Assembly (NCBI GenBank): GCA_024636345.1
Contig: JAGXHG010000002.1
Location: 1-53,013 of the forward strand
Source of the DNA: Desulfobulbaceae bacterium
Lineage (GTDB): Bacteria; Desulfobacterota; Desulfobulbia; Desulfobulbales; Desulfocapsaceae
DNA: 53,013 nucleotides
Direction of reading: 5' to 3'
Position 1 is the first letter of the stretch. Every line of letters starts with the position of its first letter. Positions 27,150 to 36,496 of the stretch are shown in pieces. The notes under the pieces were generated by a model. The model saw only the letters and a program-made list of their open reading frames with translations, ran no database searches and was not told where the DNA came from. Position numbers and translations under genes: made by a program.

Positions 27150-28472
27150 ATGCAGGAAAACCGTTTCAACCACGATTTTTTCCAGTTCCTCCAGGCGTCA
27201 CCCACTCCTTTTCACGCAGTCTCATCCATGGCCGCGAAATTGCGCGACGTTGGTTTCCAACAGCTTTTTGAGACCGACGCATGGCAGCTTGCGCCTGGTA
27301 ATTCCTATTTCATTATCAGAGACAACGGAGCACTTGCCGCCTTCACCCTGGCCTCAACGAATGTTCAAGATCAAGGTTTCAGGATTATGGGCAGCCATAC
27401 AGACAGCCCGGCACTCCAGATAAAGCCGCTGGCCGGTAACACATCACACTCTTTTTTTCAGCTCGGGGTCGAGGTGTATGGCGGACCGTTGCTGACCACC
27501 TGGTTTGACAGAGAGCTCTCCATTGCCGGAAGAGTAGTCTGCACGACAACAGAGGGTGCCTTACTAACCCTGCTTATCGACTTCAAACGCCCGGTGGCAA
27601 TAATCCCCAGCCTGGCCATCCACTTTGATCGTGAGGCCAATAAAGGCCACGCCATCAACAAGCAAAAAGAACTGGTTCCCATTCTCTCACAAATAACAGA
27701 AGATGACTCGCTAAACCTTTCATCTATTCTTGCCGAACAGATAAAGAAGGAACACTCGGACAAACGGGTTGAAGCCATCCTGAGCTTCGACCTGTTTTGC
27801 TACGACTGTCAGCCGCCCTCTTATCTTGGGATTGGCAACGAATTCATCACCGCCAGTCGACTTGACAATCTGCTCAGTTGTTTTGTAGGATTCTCCGCCA
27901 TGATCGAAACTCTAAAGGATACAAAAGCGGACAATAATCGCCTGCTGATCTGCAACAATCATGAGGAAATCGGTTCTCTCACTGCCGCCGGTGCCAAAGG
28001 CTCATTTCTCCACTCAGTGCTGGGACGGATCATGCCGGATCCCATCACCAGGGATCGTACTCTGCGTGGATCATTTTTTATCTCCATGGACAACGCCCAC
28101 GGCATCCACCCGAACTTCAGTGACAAGTCAGAACCGGAGCATACCCCATTGCTGAACCATGGTCCGGTAATCAAAAGCAATGCCAATCAGAGCTACGCGA
28201 CCACCAGTATCAGCGGGGCCATCTATAAATCAATTGCCGCCGAGGCTGGGGTTACCACCCAGGATTTTGTCATGCGCAGCGACATGGCCTGTGGCAGTAC
28301 CATTGGCCCTCATACCTCCGCACTCCTGGGAATCCCCACTATCGACATTGGTGCCCCAACGCTCGCCATGCACTCAATCCGGGAGATGACTGGCAGCCAC
28401 GATCCATTCCTGCTTTACAGAACGATCAACCGCTTTCTCACCTGTGAACGCCTCCCACAAACCGAAGGATAA
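27150..28472 (+). CDS. apeB: M18-family aminopeptidase
   Basis: 440 residues, full length for bacterial M18 (aspartyl-aminopeptidase-like). Metal and catalytic motifs: GSHTDSPALQIKP (His and Asp), CNNHEEIGS (Glu pair), DNAHGIHPN and SDMACGSTIGPHTSA near the C-terminus. It is a cytosolic di-zinc exopeptidase of peptide turnover. It lies 3 bp before the lytic transglycosylase gene, so the two are probably co-transcribed. Confidence 0.93.
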   Translation: MQENRFNHDFFQFLQASPTPFHAVSSMAAKLRDVGFQQLFETDAWQLAPGNSYFIIRDNGALAAFTLASTNVQDQGFRIMGSHTDSPALQIKPLAGNTSHSFFQLGVEVYGGPLLTTWFDRELSIAGRVVCTTTEGALLTLLIDFKRPVAIIPSLAIHFDREANKGHAINKQKELVPILSQITEDDSLNLSSILAEQIKKEHSDKRVEAILSFDLFCYDCQPPSYLGIGNEFITASRLDNLLSCFVGFSAMIETLKDTKADNNRLLICNNHEEIGSLTAAGAKGSFLHSVLGRIMPDPITRDRTLRGSFFISMDNAHGIHPNFSDKSEPEHTPLLNHGPVIKSNANQSYATTSISGAIYKSIAAEAGVTTQDFVMRSDMACGSTIGPHTSALLGIPTIDIGAPTLAMHSIREMTGSHDPFLLYRTINRFLTCERLPQTEG

Positions 28473-28475
28473 ACA

Positions 28476-29120
28476 ATGGCGAAACGTTCCCTGAAAACTG
28501 TTATCAACCTGATCTTCATCTGCGCCCTGTTTCTCGTCCCATTTACCGGACACAGCGAGCTTGCAAGCTCTATCAACAAGTATAAGGATGTCAATCTTTC
28601 TGCCGAACGGCTCAAAAAAATAGGCCGTTACCATGGTCTCATTGAATATTTTGCCGGATTCACCTTTTTTCAACCCCGACACAAAGTCAGTTCTGATTTC
28701 ATTCGTGCCCTGATCTTGGCGGAATCCGATGCAAACCCCAGAGCCCTCTCCAGCAAAAACGCCATGGGACTTGGTCAGATCATCCCCAGCACCGGGATAG
28801 CAGCCGGCCTTGAGCTCTCAAAGGGCACGGTCGATTTCCATAATGTCAGCCGGTCCAGGCTGAGCAATCTTAACGAGGCCGATCTCTTTGATCCGGAAGT
28901 CAATATTCTGCTCACCTGTTACCTGATCGCCAAATACAATTATAAATTTAACGGCCAGCTCGCCCTTGTACTCTCTGCCTGGAATGCCGGAGAGAACATC
29001 AAAGAGTTGAAACAAGGTCAATACGCTCCCTACCAGGAAACTCATGACCTCATCGGCAAGGTTAACGGGTACTATCTCTGCCTGCTCCAACAGAAGAAAA
29101 CACGACTGGCTTACAGGTAG
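28476..29120 (+). CDS. Exported lytic transglycosylase-like protein (SLT domain)
   Basis: 214 residues with an N-terminal signal segment (VINLIFICALFLVPFTGHS). The SLT-type domain runs from ALILAESDANPRALSSKNAM (ES catalytic Glu motif followed by GLGQIIPSTG) to VLSAWNAGENIKEL, the usual (A)WNAG motif. It cleaves peptidoglycan with 1,6-anhydro product in the periplasm. It starts 3 bp after the M18 gene. Shorter than Slt70; comparable with MltC/EmtA-like single-domain enzymes. No lipobox is apparent. Confidence 0.88.
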   Translation: MAKRSLKTVINLIFICALFLVPFTGHSELASSINKYKDVNLSAERLKKIGRYHGLIEYFAGFTFFQPRHKVSSDFIRALILAESDANPRALSSKNAMGLGQIIPSTGIAAGLELSKGTVDFHNVSRSRLSNLNEADLFDPEVNILLTCYLIAKYNYKFNGQLALVLSAWNAGENIKELKQGQYAPYQETHDLIGKVNGYYLCLLQQKKTRLAYR

Positions 29121-29198
29121 GATTGATAAAAAAATTCACCTTCCAATTCACAGACAAGATTCAGCCATCTCCATACTTCCTCCATAGAACACAATTCC

Positions 29199-29531
29199 AT
29201 GCCAACTGATGCACATCATTTTTCTCTCCTGCTGCACACTGTGCGCTCTCTGCTAGGACCTGACGGATGCCCCTGGGACCAAAAACAATCAACCCTCAGC
29301 CTGAAAAAATATTTCATAGAGGAATTTGCCGAAATTATCACAGCCATCGACAATAATGACCCGGAAAATCTCTGTGAAGAGCTTGGAGACATGCTCTTTC
29401 TTGTAATTCTCATGGCGGAAATTAACAAAAAAAATGACACTTTCACCCTCCAGGATGTCCTCAGAAACATCAATGAAAAAATGATTCGAAGGCACCCCCA
29501 TGTCTTTGCCGATGGCGAAAAAGGTACATAA
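29199..29531 (+). CDS. mazG: MazG-type nucleotide pyrophosphohydrolase, truncated by an in-frame TAA
   Basis: 110 residues with LLGPDGCPWDQKQ and the EExxE/ExxD metal site (KYFIEEFAEIITAI then CEELGDMLF), ending HPHVFADGEKGT. After TAA 29529-29531 the same frame goes on EELEKQWRAIKSQEKEKK to a TGA near 29594, exactly the expected MazG C-terminus. One codon, where Pro or Ala is usual, has thus become a stop. The catalytic helices remain, so the enzyme may still work; the role would be hydrolysis of non-canonical or excess NTPs. Could be a sequencing error. Confidence 0.8.
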   Translation: MPTDAHHFSLLLHTVRSLLGPDGCPWDQKQSTLSLKKYFIEEFAEIITAIDNNDPENLCEELGDMLFLVILMAEINKKNDTFTLQDVLRNINEKMIRRHPHVFADGEKGT

Positions 29532-29590
29532 GAAGAGCTTGAGAAACAGTGGCGAGCCATCAAATCTCAGGAAAAAGAGAAAAAAACAAA

Positions 29591-29619
29591 TTGACACGGC
29601 TGAAGAGCCGATGTATTTA
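29591..29619 (+). promoter_or_regulatory. Sigma70-type promoter of the rpsF operon
   Basis: TTGACA (29591-29596), a 17-nt spacer and TATTTA (29614-29619) lie 154 bp upstream of rpsF ATG. The -35 is perfect and the spacing ideal. It lies at the end of the mazG reading frame. Confidence 0.65.
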
Positions 29620-29772
29620 TACTTATTTTTCTATCGGGTGTTGAAGTATTGATGCCCCCTGTCCGGCAATGGTGCCAGACAGATACCTCTTCGCTCTCTT
29701 CTATAATTTTGATGAGAGCCGAAAACCAGGGATAACAGATCCCGACAATCATGGGTCCACGAGGAGGAACAC

Positions 29773-30186
29773 ATGCGCAGGTACGAAACGATCTATATTC
29801 TTCGACCAAATCTTGGAGAAGAAGAGATCAACACGATTATTGACAATGCAAATGGTATTATTCAGAGCGAAGGCGGAACTATCATTCACCTTGATCGCTG
29901 GGGATTGCGAAAATTCGCTTACCTGATCAAAAAAGAGACCCAAGGTACTTATATTTATTGTGATTATGCAACTGAGCCAGCTGCAGTATTGGAGATGGAG
30001 CGTAAATTCAGAATCAATGACGCTATCCTCAAATACATGACCGTCAAACTGGCAAAAGATATCACAGCAGAAAAGATCGAACAGGCCAAGGTTGACATAG
30101 CAACACGCCAGGCCGCTAAAGAATCTGGGGAATCTGACGAGAATGAGAATTCTGACGATGATAACACCAACGATTCTGACGAATAA
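29773..30186 (+). CDS. rpsF: 30S ribosomal protein bS6
   Basis: 137 residues: MRRYETIYILRPNLGEEEIN at the N-terminus, then DRWGLRKFAYLIKKETQGTY and KYMTVKLAKD, all typical of bS6. The C-terminal 25 residues form an acidic Asp/Glu/Ser/Asn tail (DENENSDDDNTNDSDE), as in several bS6 proteins. GAGGAGGA lies just before the ATG. First gene of rpsF-rpsR-DUF2232-rplI. Confidence 0.97.
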   Translation: MRRYETIYILRPNLGEEEINTIIDNANGIIQSEGGTIIHLDRWGLRKFAYLIKKETQGTYIYCDYATEPAAVLEMERKFRINDAILKYMTVKLAKDITAEKIEQAKVDIATRQAAKESGESDENENSDDDNTNDSDE

Positions 30187-30237
30187 AAAAAACGATCTCA
30201 TTCCATTCATAACCAAATAAATATACAGGAAACTCAA

Positions 30238-30480
30238 ATGCCTCCTATTAAACGCGTTTTTGCACGAAAAAAGGTCTGCAGGTTCTGCACCACCGACCAG
30301 GAAACGGTTATTGACTATAAAGACTTGAAAACAATACGTTATTTCATTTCAGAGCGTGGAAAAATCATGCCTCGTCGCATTTCCGGCACCTGTGCCACTC
30401 ACCAGCGACAGTTGTGTGAAGCCATAAAAAGAGCACGTCAGATTGCGCTGTTACCCTACACCGGTTCAATTCCGAGATAA
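30238..30480 (+). CDS. rpsR: 30S ribosomal protein bS18
   Basis: 80 residues, normal length: [19 protein letters not shown] with paired Cys (CxxC, zinc-type bS18), then [20 protein letters not shown] and [10 protein letters not shown]. It binds bS6 on the 30S platform. 51 bp after rpsF. Confidence 0.97.
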   Translation: MPPIKRVFARKKVCRFCTTDQETVIDYKDLKTIRYFISERGKIMPRRISGTCATHQRQLCEAIKRARQIALLPYTGSIPR

Positions 30481-30504
30481 AAGGGACCCGGGCATATTAA
30501 AACC

Positions 30505-31479
30505 GTGAACCAGGTGCCCGAACGCCCTGACGTGATGAAGATATTCAAACATATCTTCATTGTGACAGGGTTTTTTCTGCTACCCGCTCTGCAGAGCGCT
30601 GTTTTTGGCTGGATGTATTGCGTTATACCATTACTTGTTTTTTACTATCTCTGCAGATACGGTAGAAATAGTGGCGGCAAATATCTCCTCCATGGACTAC
30701 TTGTCGCTCTTGTAATAGGAGCGTTACTGCAGGTGGCAAGTCAGATATTACTTGCCCTGACCCTGATTCCCACCGGTTTAATATTGGCCCGTTCAGCTTT
30801 CCAAGCTGAAACGCCGGCCGTAAGCGGTTTCAAGGGATTTATTGTATTAAGCCTGTCATGGTTTCTTTTTTCCGGCATCATTGCCATTATAGAAGGAAGC
30901 CATCCCTATTCCACGCTCCTGCTGTCAATGAATCAGGGAATGGATGAGGCTTTGAAGCTCTATCAGGAGAATGAAAAAATCCCGGCAGACTCTTTTTATC
31001 TATTGAGTCAGAGCTTCTCGCAGATAAAAGAGAGAATGACCCAATTCATGCCGGCAATCTTGACCAGTATTGCCTTATCTATAGTATGGTTGGCCATGGT
31101 GCTCGGCAACAGGTTAGTCAACAAACATACCGGACATAGCCCTTGGCCTGAGTATCAATACTGGCACCTGCCGGAGAAGTTTATATGGACAGTCATTGCA
31201 GCAGCAGTTATGGCTCTGCTGCCTTTACCAATGGTGAGAACCATTGGTTTTAATCTGTTATTGATTATAAGTGTTATTTATTGTTTCCAGGGACTTTCCA
31301 TTGCCCTCTTTTTTTTAAATAAGTGGAAAGTCCCTTTATTCATACGTTCCCTTCTCTATGTGATTATTATTTTTCAATCATTGGGAACCATTCTTTTATC
31401 AGTGATCGGGCTCGCTGATGTCTGGTTTGATTTACGGCATTTAAGCAGTCAGGATTCGAATCAGGAAGATACTTTATAA
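30505..31479 (+). CDS. DUF2232 (YybS-like) integral membrane protein
   Basis: 324 residues from the GTG at 30505; an ATG at 30535 (MKIFKHIFIVTGFF) is equally possible and neither has a good ribosome site. About eight hydrophobic helices, with hydrophilic stretches around residues 145-180 and 205-225. Position between rpsR and rplI is the conserved place of DUF2232/YybS membrane proteins in Desulfobacterota and Firmicutes. Function not known. Confidence 0.78.
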   Translation: MNQVPERPDVMKIFKHIFIVTGFFLLPALQSAVFGWMYCVIPLLVFYYLCRYGRNSGGKYLLHGLLVALVIGALLQVASQILLALTLIPTGLILARSAFQAETPAVSGFKGFIVLSLSWFLFSGIIAIIEGSHPYSTLLLSMNQGMDEALKLYQENEKIPADSFYLLSQSFSQIKERMTQFMPAILTSIALSIVWLAMVLGNRLVNKHTGHSPWPEYQYWHLPEKFIWTVIAAAVMALLPLPMVRTIGFNLLLIISVIYCFQGLSIALFFLNKWKVPLFIRSLLYVIIIFQSLGTILLSVIGLADVWFDLRHLSSQDSNQEDTL

Positions 31480-31526
31480 AGGCTTTTCTGCGAATCAGAA
31501 CGCAAACACCATTAAGGAGCAACACC

Positions 31527-31982
31527 ATGGAACTTATATTGAAAGAAACGATAAGCACCCTCGGCCAGGAAGGCGCCATTGTGAACGTAAAATCAGGATA
31601 TGGACGTAACTATCTGCTGCCACAGGGAAAGGCGGTTCTTGCCAACGCTCAGAATAAGTCAATTTTAGACCGAAATCTTGCCACCATCAAGGCAAAACTT
31701 GAGCAGCAACGTCAGCAGGCAGAGGCACTCTCCAAAAAGCTGGCTGGAATCACCATCACCATAGCTCAGCTCTCAGGAGATGATTCCAGACTGTTTGGTT
31801 CCATCACCAGCACTGACATTCACCAGAAATTGGCCGAGATGGACATTGCTATCGACAAGAAGCAGATTGTTCTTGCCGATCCCATCAAAACCCTCGGTGA
31901 GTTTACCGTTCCTGTCAAAGTTGGTTTTCAAATGTCCACTGATATCATTGTCAAGATCGTGCCAACTATCGAGAAGGCTTAA
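31527..31982 (+). CDS. rplI: 50S ribosomal protein bL9
   Basis: 151 residues: MELILKETISTLGQEGAIVN, VKSGYGRNYLLPQGKAVLAN (N-domain signature), a long central helix (NKSILDRNLATIKAKLEQQR) and the C-domain with LFGSITSTDI. AAGGAG lies 8 nt before ATG. Last gene before a strong hairpin terminator. Confidence 0.97.
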   Translation: MELILKETISTLGQEGAIVNVKSGYGRNYLLPQGKAVLANAQNKSILDRNLATIKAKLEQQRQQAEALSKKLAGITITIAQLSGDDSRLFGSITSTDIHQKLAEMDIAIDKKQIVLADPIKTLGEFTVPVKVGFQMSTDIIVKIVPTIEKA

Positions 31983-32049
31983 TTGAGTAACGGTTTTGAG
32001 CTAAGCCCTTATCGTACAATAAGAGCTGCATCTGAATGCTAAAATCAGT

Positions 32050-32117
32050 ATGAGGAGTCGTATCGAATGATCATGGAAATCATGCTTGTTTCGTCACGGT
32101 TCCTCATCAGTATTTTT
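32050..32117 (+). terminator. Terminator after rplI
   Basis: ATGAGGA (32050-32056) pairs with TCCTCAT (32101-32107), with further CGT/ACG and CGA/TCG pairs inward, and is followed by TATTTTT (32111-32117). It lies 68 bp after rplI. Confidence 0.65.
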
Positions 32118-32216
32118 CTGTGTCCCATTTCTTAACCGTCTGACGTGCCGTTTATTTTAATGTTACAGTTATTCTTAAACGACAAGTTCACTCTACCGAG
32201 CTCTATTGTTTGCAAA

Positions 32217-32262
32217 ACAACACACCGTAAAGGGACCCTTTCCTCTTCGGTGTGTTGTCATT
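32217..32262 (+). terminator. Second hairpin before dnaB
   Basis: ACAACACACCG (32217-32227) and CGGTGTGTTGT (32248-32258) form a perfect 11-bp stem with an inner AAAGGG/CCCTTT pairing, followed by CATTTTAT. It lies inside the longest open frame of dnaB, which argues that dnaB starts downstream of it. Confidence 0.65.
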
Positions 32263-32295
32263 TTATACCCTCTTTCCTTCATGGTCAGAATCAAG

Positions 32296-33681
32296 ATGAG
32301 TGAGTTCTATTCAATGACCACACCTGCCACCACTACCCCTGGAGGCCGAGTTCCCCCTCAGAACCTTGAGGCTGAACAATCTGTGCTCGGCACAATCCTT
32401 CTCAAAGATCAATCACTCGGCACAGTTCTTGAGATCCTTCAACCTGCAAATTTCTATCGTCCGGCCCATAAGCAGATCTTTGAGGCCATGATCCAGCTCT
32501 TTGAAAAAAATGAGCCCCAGGACTTGATCACCGTGACCAATCAGCTGAAAAACAGCAATAAGCTTGATGAAGTGGGCGGCGCAGCCTACCTTGCCATGCT
32601 GACCTCCATGGTCCCGGTTACCTCCAATCTCACTCATTACGCCAGGATTATTCGTCAGAAGGCAATTTTGAGAAACTTGATCCAGGTAAACACCGAGATC
32701 GCCTCCCGCTGTTATGACGAACAGGGCGACATCGACAGCCTGGTGGATGAAGCGGAACAGGCGATTTTCGAGATTGCCAGTTCTAAAAGCAGCCAGGGCT
32801 TTACCTCAATGGGCCAGGCAATCCCTGCTGCCTTTAAAACCATTGAAAAGCTTTATGAAAGAAAAGAGTTGATCACGGGCGCAGCAACCGGATATGTGGA
32901 GATGGACAAGATGACCGCAGGTCTCCAGCCTTCTGATCTCATCATCCTTGCCGGTCGCCCTTCCATGGGTAAAACCGCTTTTGCCATGAATATTGCCCAG
33001 CACGTAGCGTTGGTCGACAATGTTGGGGTTGGCATCTTCAGCCTAGAGATGTCCCATGAGCAACTGGTCATGCGTCTCCTCTGCTCTGTTGGCCGCATTG
33101 ATTCCCAGAGAGTTCGTACCGGCAAGCTGCTCCCCGAAGACTGGCCCAAACTGACAAGGGCCGTCGGCATGCTTGAAAATGCGCCCATCTATATCGATGA
33201 CACGCCGGCCATTTCAGTTCTTGAGATGCGGGCCAAGGTCCGCAGACTCGCAGCCCAGCATAATATCGGTTTGATCCTCGTTGACTATCTGCAGCTCATG
33301 CGCGGCCGCAACTCCATTGAGAATCGGACCCAGGAGATCAGTGAAATATCCAGGTCACTCAAGGCCATGGCCAAGGAACTAAAAATCCCGGTTCTGGCCT
33401 TGTCACAGCTCAACCGTGGACTTGAAAGCCGCACCGACAAACGCCCGATGATGTCTGATCTCCGCGAGTCAGGAGCCATTGAGCAGGATGCCGATGTAAT
33501 CTGTTTCATCTACCGTGACGAGGTGTACAATAAGAGTGAGGATAATCCAGACAGGGGCAGTGCTGAAATCATCATCGGCAAGCAGCGAAACGGTCCAACC
33601 GGCACCTTCAAGCTGACCTTCCTCAAGGAATTCACCCTCTTTGAGAACATGAGTCACTACGATGACCCACACAGCTATTAA
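32296..33681 (+). CDS. dnaB: Replicative DNA helicase
   Basis: About 461 residues from ATG 32296 (MSEFYSMTTPATTT); ATG 32281 or 32314 are alternatives, and a TTG frame from 32206 is rejected because it spans a terminator hairpin. The N-terminal DnaG-binding domain starts PPQNLEAEQSVLGTILL. RecA-like motor: Walker A LAGRPSMGKTAFAMNIA, Walker B GLILVDYLQLM, then ALSQLNRGLE and SGAIEQDADVICFIYRDE. Hexameric 5'-3' helicase at the replication fork. No intein. Sits after the ribosomal protein genes, the conserved arrangement. Confidence 0.95.
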   Translation: MSEFYSMTTPATTTPGGRVPPQNLEAEQSVLGTILLKDQSLGTVLEILQPANFYRPAHKQIFEAMIQLFEKNEPQDLITVTNQLKNSNKLDEVGGAAYLAMLTSMVPVTSNLTHYARIIRQKAILRNLIQVNTEIASRCYDEQGDIDSLVDEAEQAIFEIASSKSSQGFTSMGQAIPAAFKTIEKLYERKELITGAATGYVEMDKMTAGLQPSDLIILAGRPSMGKTAFAMNIAQHVALVDNVGVGIFSLEMSHEQLVMRLLCSVGRIDSQRVRTGKLLPEDWPKLTRAVGMLENAPIYIDDTPAISVLEMRAKVRRLAAQHNIGLILVDYLQLMRGRNSIENRTQEISEISRSLKAMAKELKIPVLALSQLNRGLESRTDKRPMMSDLRESGAIEQDADVICFIYRDEVYNKSEDNPDRGSAEIIIGKQRNGPTGTFKLTFLKEFTLFENMSHYDDPHSY

Positions 33682-33781
33682 CCCCGATTTCAGAAAAGAT
33701 CTTACATAACCGCCGCTTTCAGCGATGAAAGTCTTGTAACAAGTCATAGTCCTTCCAGTTTTTTCTATACCGAGGCAAAAC

Positions 33782-36289
33782 ATGTCCATCACTGCAGAAT
33801 CAGACAACAGATATGATTTCAAAACAATAGAGGCCAACTGGCAGGAATTCTGGCAGCGGGAGGCAAGTTATAAAGTCTCTGAAGATGACGAACGGGAAAA
33901 GTATTATGTTCTCGAGATGTTTCCCTATCCTTCGGGACGCATTCACATGGGCCACGTCCGTAATTATTCCATAGGGGACGTCATCGCAAGGTACAAGCGA
34001 CTGCGGGGATTCAATGTTCTGCATCCTATGGGCTGGGACGCCTTTGGTCTGCCCGCAGAAAATGCCGCGCAGAAAAATAATACCCACCCGGCGCGCTGGA
34101 CCTATGACAACATTGATTACATGCGCAACCAGCTGCGCAAACTTGGCCTTTCTTATGACTGGGGCCGCGAGATTGCCACCTGCAACCCCGGCTATTACCG
34201 CTGGGAGCAACTCCTCTTCCTCCAGATGTACGAAAAAGGACTCGCCTATCAGAAGAATACCACGGTCAACTGGTGCAATTCCTGTCAGACCGTACTCGCT
34301 AATGAGCAGGTTATTGACGGGACCTGCTGGCGTTGCGATGAGCTTGTCACCCCCCGACAGATGAATGGCTGGTTTTTCAAGATCACTGATTACGCCGAGG
34401 AACTTCTCCGTGATCTTGACAAACTGAGCGGCTGGCCGGACAAGGTTGTGACCATGCAGCGCAACTGGATTGGCAAATCAGAGGGCCTCACCTGTGATTT
34501 CAAGATTGAAGGAAGTGAGGAGCTCCTTTCCATTTTCACCACCCGCCCTGACACCATCTATGGCGTGACCTTCATGTCCATTGCCGCTGAGCATCCACTG
34601 GTCGAGACCCTGATCAAGGGATCGAAACAAGAGGAAGTGATCCGGAACTTTATCCACGCCATTATCCAGGAAAAGCAGCAACAGAAGCCTGATGATGAAC
34701 AGGAGAAAAAAGGAATCTTTACCGGAAGATACTGCATCAATCCCTTTAACGGCGACAAGGTCCCGGTTTATGTGGCCAATTTTGTTCTCATGGGCTATGG
34801 CACCGGGGCAGTCATGGCAGTACCCGCCCATGACCAGCGGGATTTCGAATTTGCCCGCAAATATGACCTTCCCATCAAGCCGGTTGTCATCCCTGAAGGT
34901 ACAACTCTTTCTGGAGAGATGATGGAGGCGGCCTCCATCAATCCTGGTCTGCTTGCAGACTCAGGATTGTTCACTAGCATGGCCTCAACAGAGGCCAAAC
35001 AGGCAATTATCGAGCACGCCACAGCGCAGGGTTTTGGCACAGCCCATACAACCTATCGATTGCGCGACTGGGGGATTTCCCGGCAGCGTTACTGGGGGGC
35101 CCCAATCCCCATGATTTACTGTGACAAATGTGGCGTCCAGCCCGTACCTGTAGAACAGCTGCCGCTGATCCTGCCGGAAGACACCGAAACAGCTGAGAAT
35201 ACCTGCGCCCCTCTGCATCAGCGCGACTCCTTCCTGAAGACCACCTGCCCTGCCTGTGGTGGCGGGGCGCGACGTGAGACCGATACCATGGACACCTTCG
35301 TCGAATCCTCCTGGTATTTTGCCCGTTATACCTGCCCCCGCCATACCGAAGCGCCCATAGACCGGGCCAAGGCCTTACACTGGCTGCCGGTGGATCAGTA
35401 TATCGGTGGAGTGGAGCATGCCATCCTCCATCTGCTCTACTCCCGTTTTTTCACGAAAGTCCTCCGCGATCTGGGCTACCTTGACATTGACGAACCCTTC
35501 ACCAACCTTCTGACCCAGGGGATGGTGATCAAGGATGGCTCCAAGATGTCAAAATCCAAGGGAAACGTGGTTGACCCCAATGATCTAATCAACGAATATG
35601 GGGCGGATACGGTGCGACTATTCAGTCTTTTTGCCGCCCCACCGGAAAAGGATCTGGAATGGAACGCCAAGGGCGTGGAAGGCGCCTTTCGTTTTATCAA
35701 CCGGATCTATCGCTATGTTATGGGCCACAAGGAACTCCTGGCCCAGACGACAGACGGGAAGATCGAGATCCACTGTGAGGCTGATCAGGCCCTCCATCGC
35801 AAGACCCATCAGACTATCCAGAGGGTGAGCTTGAACATCGAGAGCAACTTTCACTTTAACACCGCCATCAGCGGAATCATGGAACTGTTCAACACCCTGA
35901 CCACCCTTGCTCCCTTGGAAAGCGACAAGACCCGGGAGACAGTGACACCTGGCTTGATCCATGAGGCAGTACAAACGATTCTCCTCCTGCTCTCCCCTAT
36001 GGTTCCTCATTTCTGTGCAGAACTGTGGCAACAGATGGGCAACACCCGTCCCATTGACCAGGAACAGTGGCCTGAACTTGACATCGAAGCGGCCAAAGAG
36101 GAGGAGCTGACCCTCGTCCTTCAGGTCAACGGCAAGGTTCGTTCCCGTCTCCAGGTTCCAGCGGATATCAGCGATGAAGAGATTAAGAAAAGGGCGTTGA
36201 GCGACGAGAATGCCCTGAAGATTATTGCGGACAAGCCCGTCAAAAAAATTATTATCGTGCAGAAGAAGCTTGTTAATATTGTTATTTAA
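33782..36289 (+). CDS. leuS: Leucyl-tRNA synthetase
   Basis: 835 residues. HIGH motif as PYPSGRIHMGHVRNYSIGD, KMSKS as GSKMSKSKGNVVDP. The editing (CP1) domain is present, with TTRPDTIYGVTFM and GTGAVMAVPAHDQRDFEFA, and a zinc-like CDKCGVQPV insertion. C-terminal anticodon and extra domains end VKKIIIVQKKLVNIVI. It charges tRNA-Leu. Full length and intact; lptE follows after 207 bp that contain repeat copy C. Confidence 0.97.
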   Translation: MSITAESDNRYDFKTIEANWQEFWQREASYKVSEDDEREKYYVLEMFPYPSGRIHMGHVRNYSIGDVIARYKRLRGFNVLHPMGWDAFGLPAENAAQKNNTHPARWTYDNIDYMRNQLRKLGLSYDWGREIATCNPGYYRWEQLLFLQMYEKGLAYQKNTTVNWCNSCQTVLANEQVIDGTCWRCDELVTPRQMNGWFFKITDYAEELLRDLDKLSGWPDKVVTMQRNWIGKSEGLTCDFKIEGSEELLSIFTTRPDTIYGVTFMSIAAEHPLVETLIKGSKQEEVIRNFIHAIIQEKQQQKPDDEQEKKGIFTGRYCINPFNGDKVPVYVANFVLMGYGTGAVMAVPAHDQRDFEFARKYDLPIKPVVIPEGTTLSGEMMEAASINPGLLADSGLFTSMASTEAKQAIIEHATAQGFGTAHTTYRLRDWGISRQRYWGAPIPMIYCDKCGVQPVPVEQLPLILPEDTETAENTCAPLHQRDSFLKTTCPACGGGARRETDTMDTFVESSWYFARYTCPRHTEAPIDRAKALHWLPVDQYIGGVEHAILHLLYSRFFTKVLRDLGYLDIDEPFTNLLTQGMVIKDGSKMSKSKGNVVDPNDLINEYGADTVRLFSLFAAPPEKDLEWNAKGVEGAFRFINRIYRYVMGHKELLAQTTDGKIEIHCEADQALHRKTHQTIQRVSLNIESNFHFNTAISGIMELFNTLTTLAPLESDKTRETVTPGLIHEAVQTILLLLSPMVPHFCAELWQQMGNTRPIDQEQWPELDIEAAKEEELTLVLQVNGKVRSRLQVPADISDEEIKKRALSDENALKIIADKPVKKIIIVQKKLVNIVI

Positions 36290-36306
36290 GGATATTTTAA
36301 GTAAAT

Positions 36307-36457
36307 TGTTGTAATAAAATAAATGTAACCTTGAGATATTTGCAAACAGTATAAAAGCGCCGGTCGCTCCTGTACCGCCCATGACGTCCCGCGACACTCG
36401 GCTATCCTTGAACTGCGTAACGAAATGGTAAAAATCGTAATGGTTATTTCGTAACGG
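36307..36457 (-). repeat. Dispersed palindromic element, long copy C
   Basis: On the minus strand it begins CCGTTACGAAATAACCATTA, aligns to copy A for 42 bp, includes AGTGTCGC...CATGG shared with copy D (46443-46462), and ends TTTTATTACAAC like copies A and B. It lies between leuS and lptE. The 40-nt segment 36416-36457 is itself an inverted repeat (CGTAACGAAAT / ATTTCGTAACG). Confidence 0.55.
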
Positions 36458-36496
36458 CCCCCCTTAAACTTATCTTATACATATTGGAGTAAACTG

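Noticed and set aside
32092..32113. Minus-strand CTGATGAG...CGAAA resembling a hammerhead ribozyme core
   Set aside because: The segment between the two motifs cannot form stem II, and no stem I/III or cleavage triplet is in place; the sequence is the arm of the rplI terminator.
32206..32295. Upstream TTG start for dnaB
   Set aside because: The frame runs through an 11-bp-stem hairpin with terminator character and has no ribosome site.
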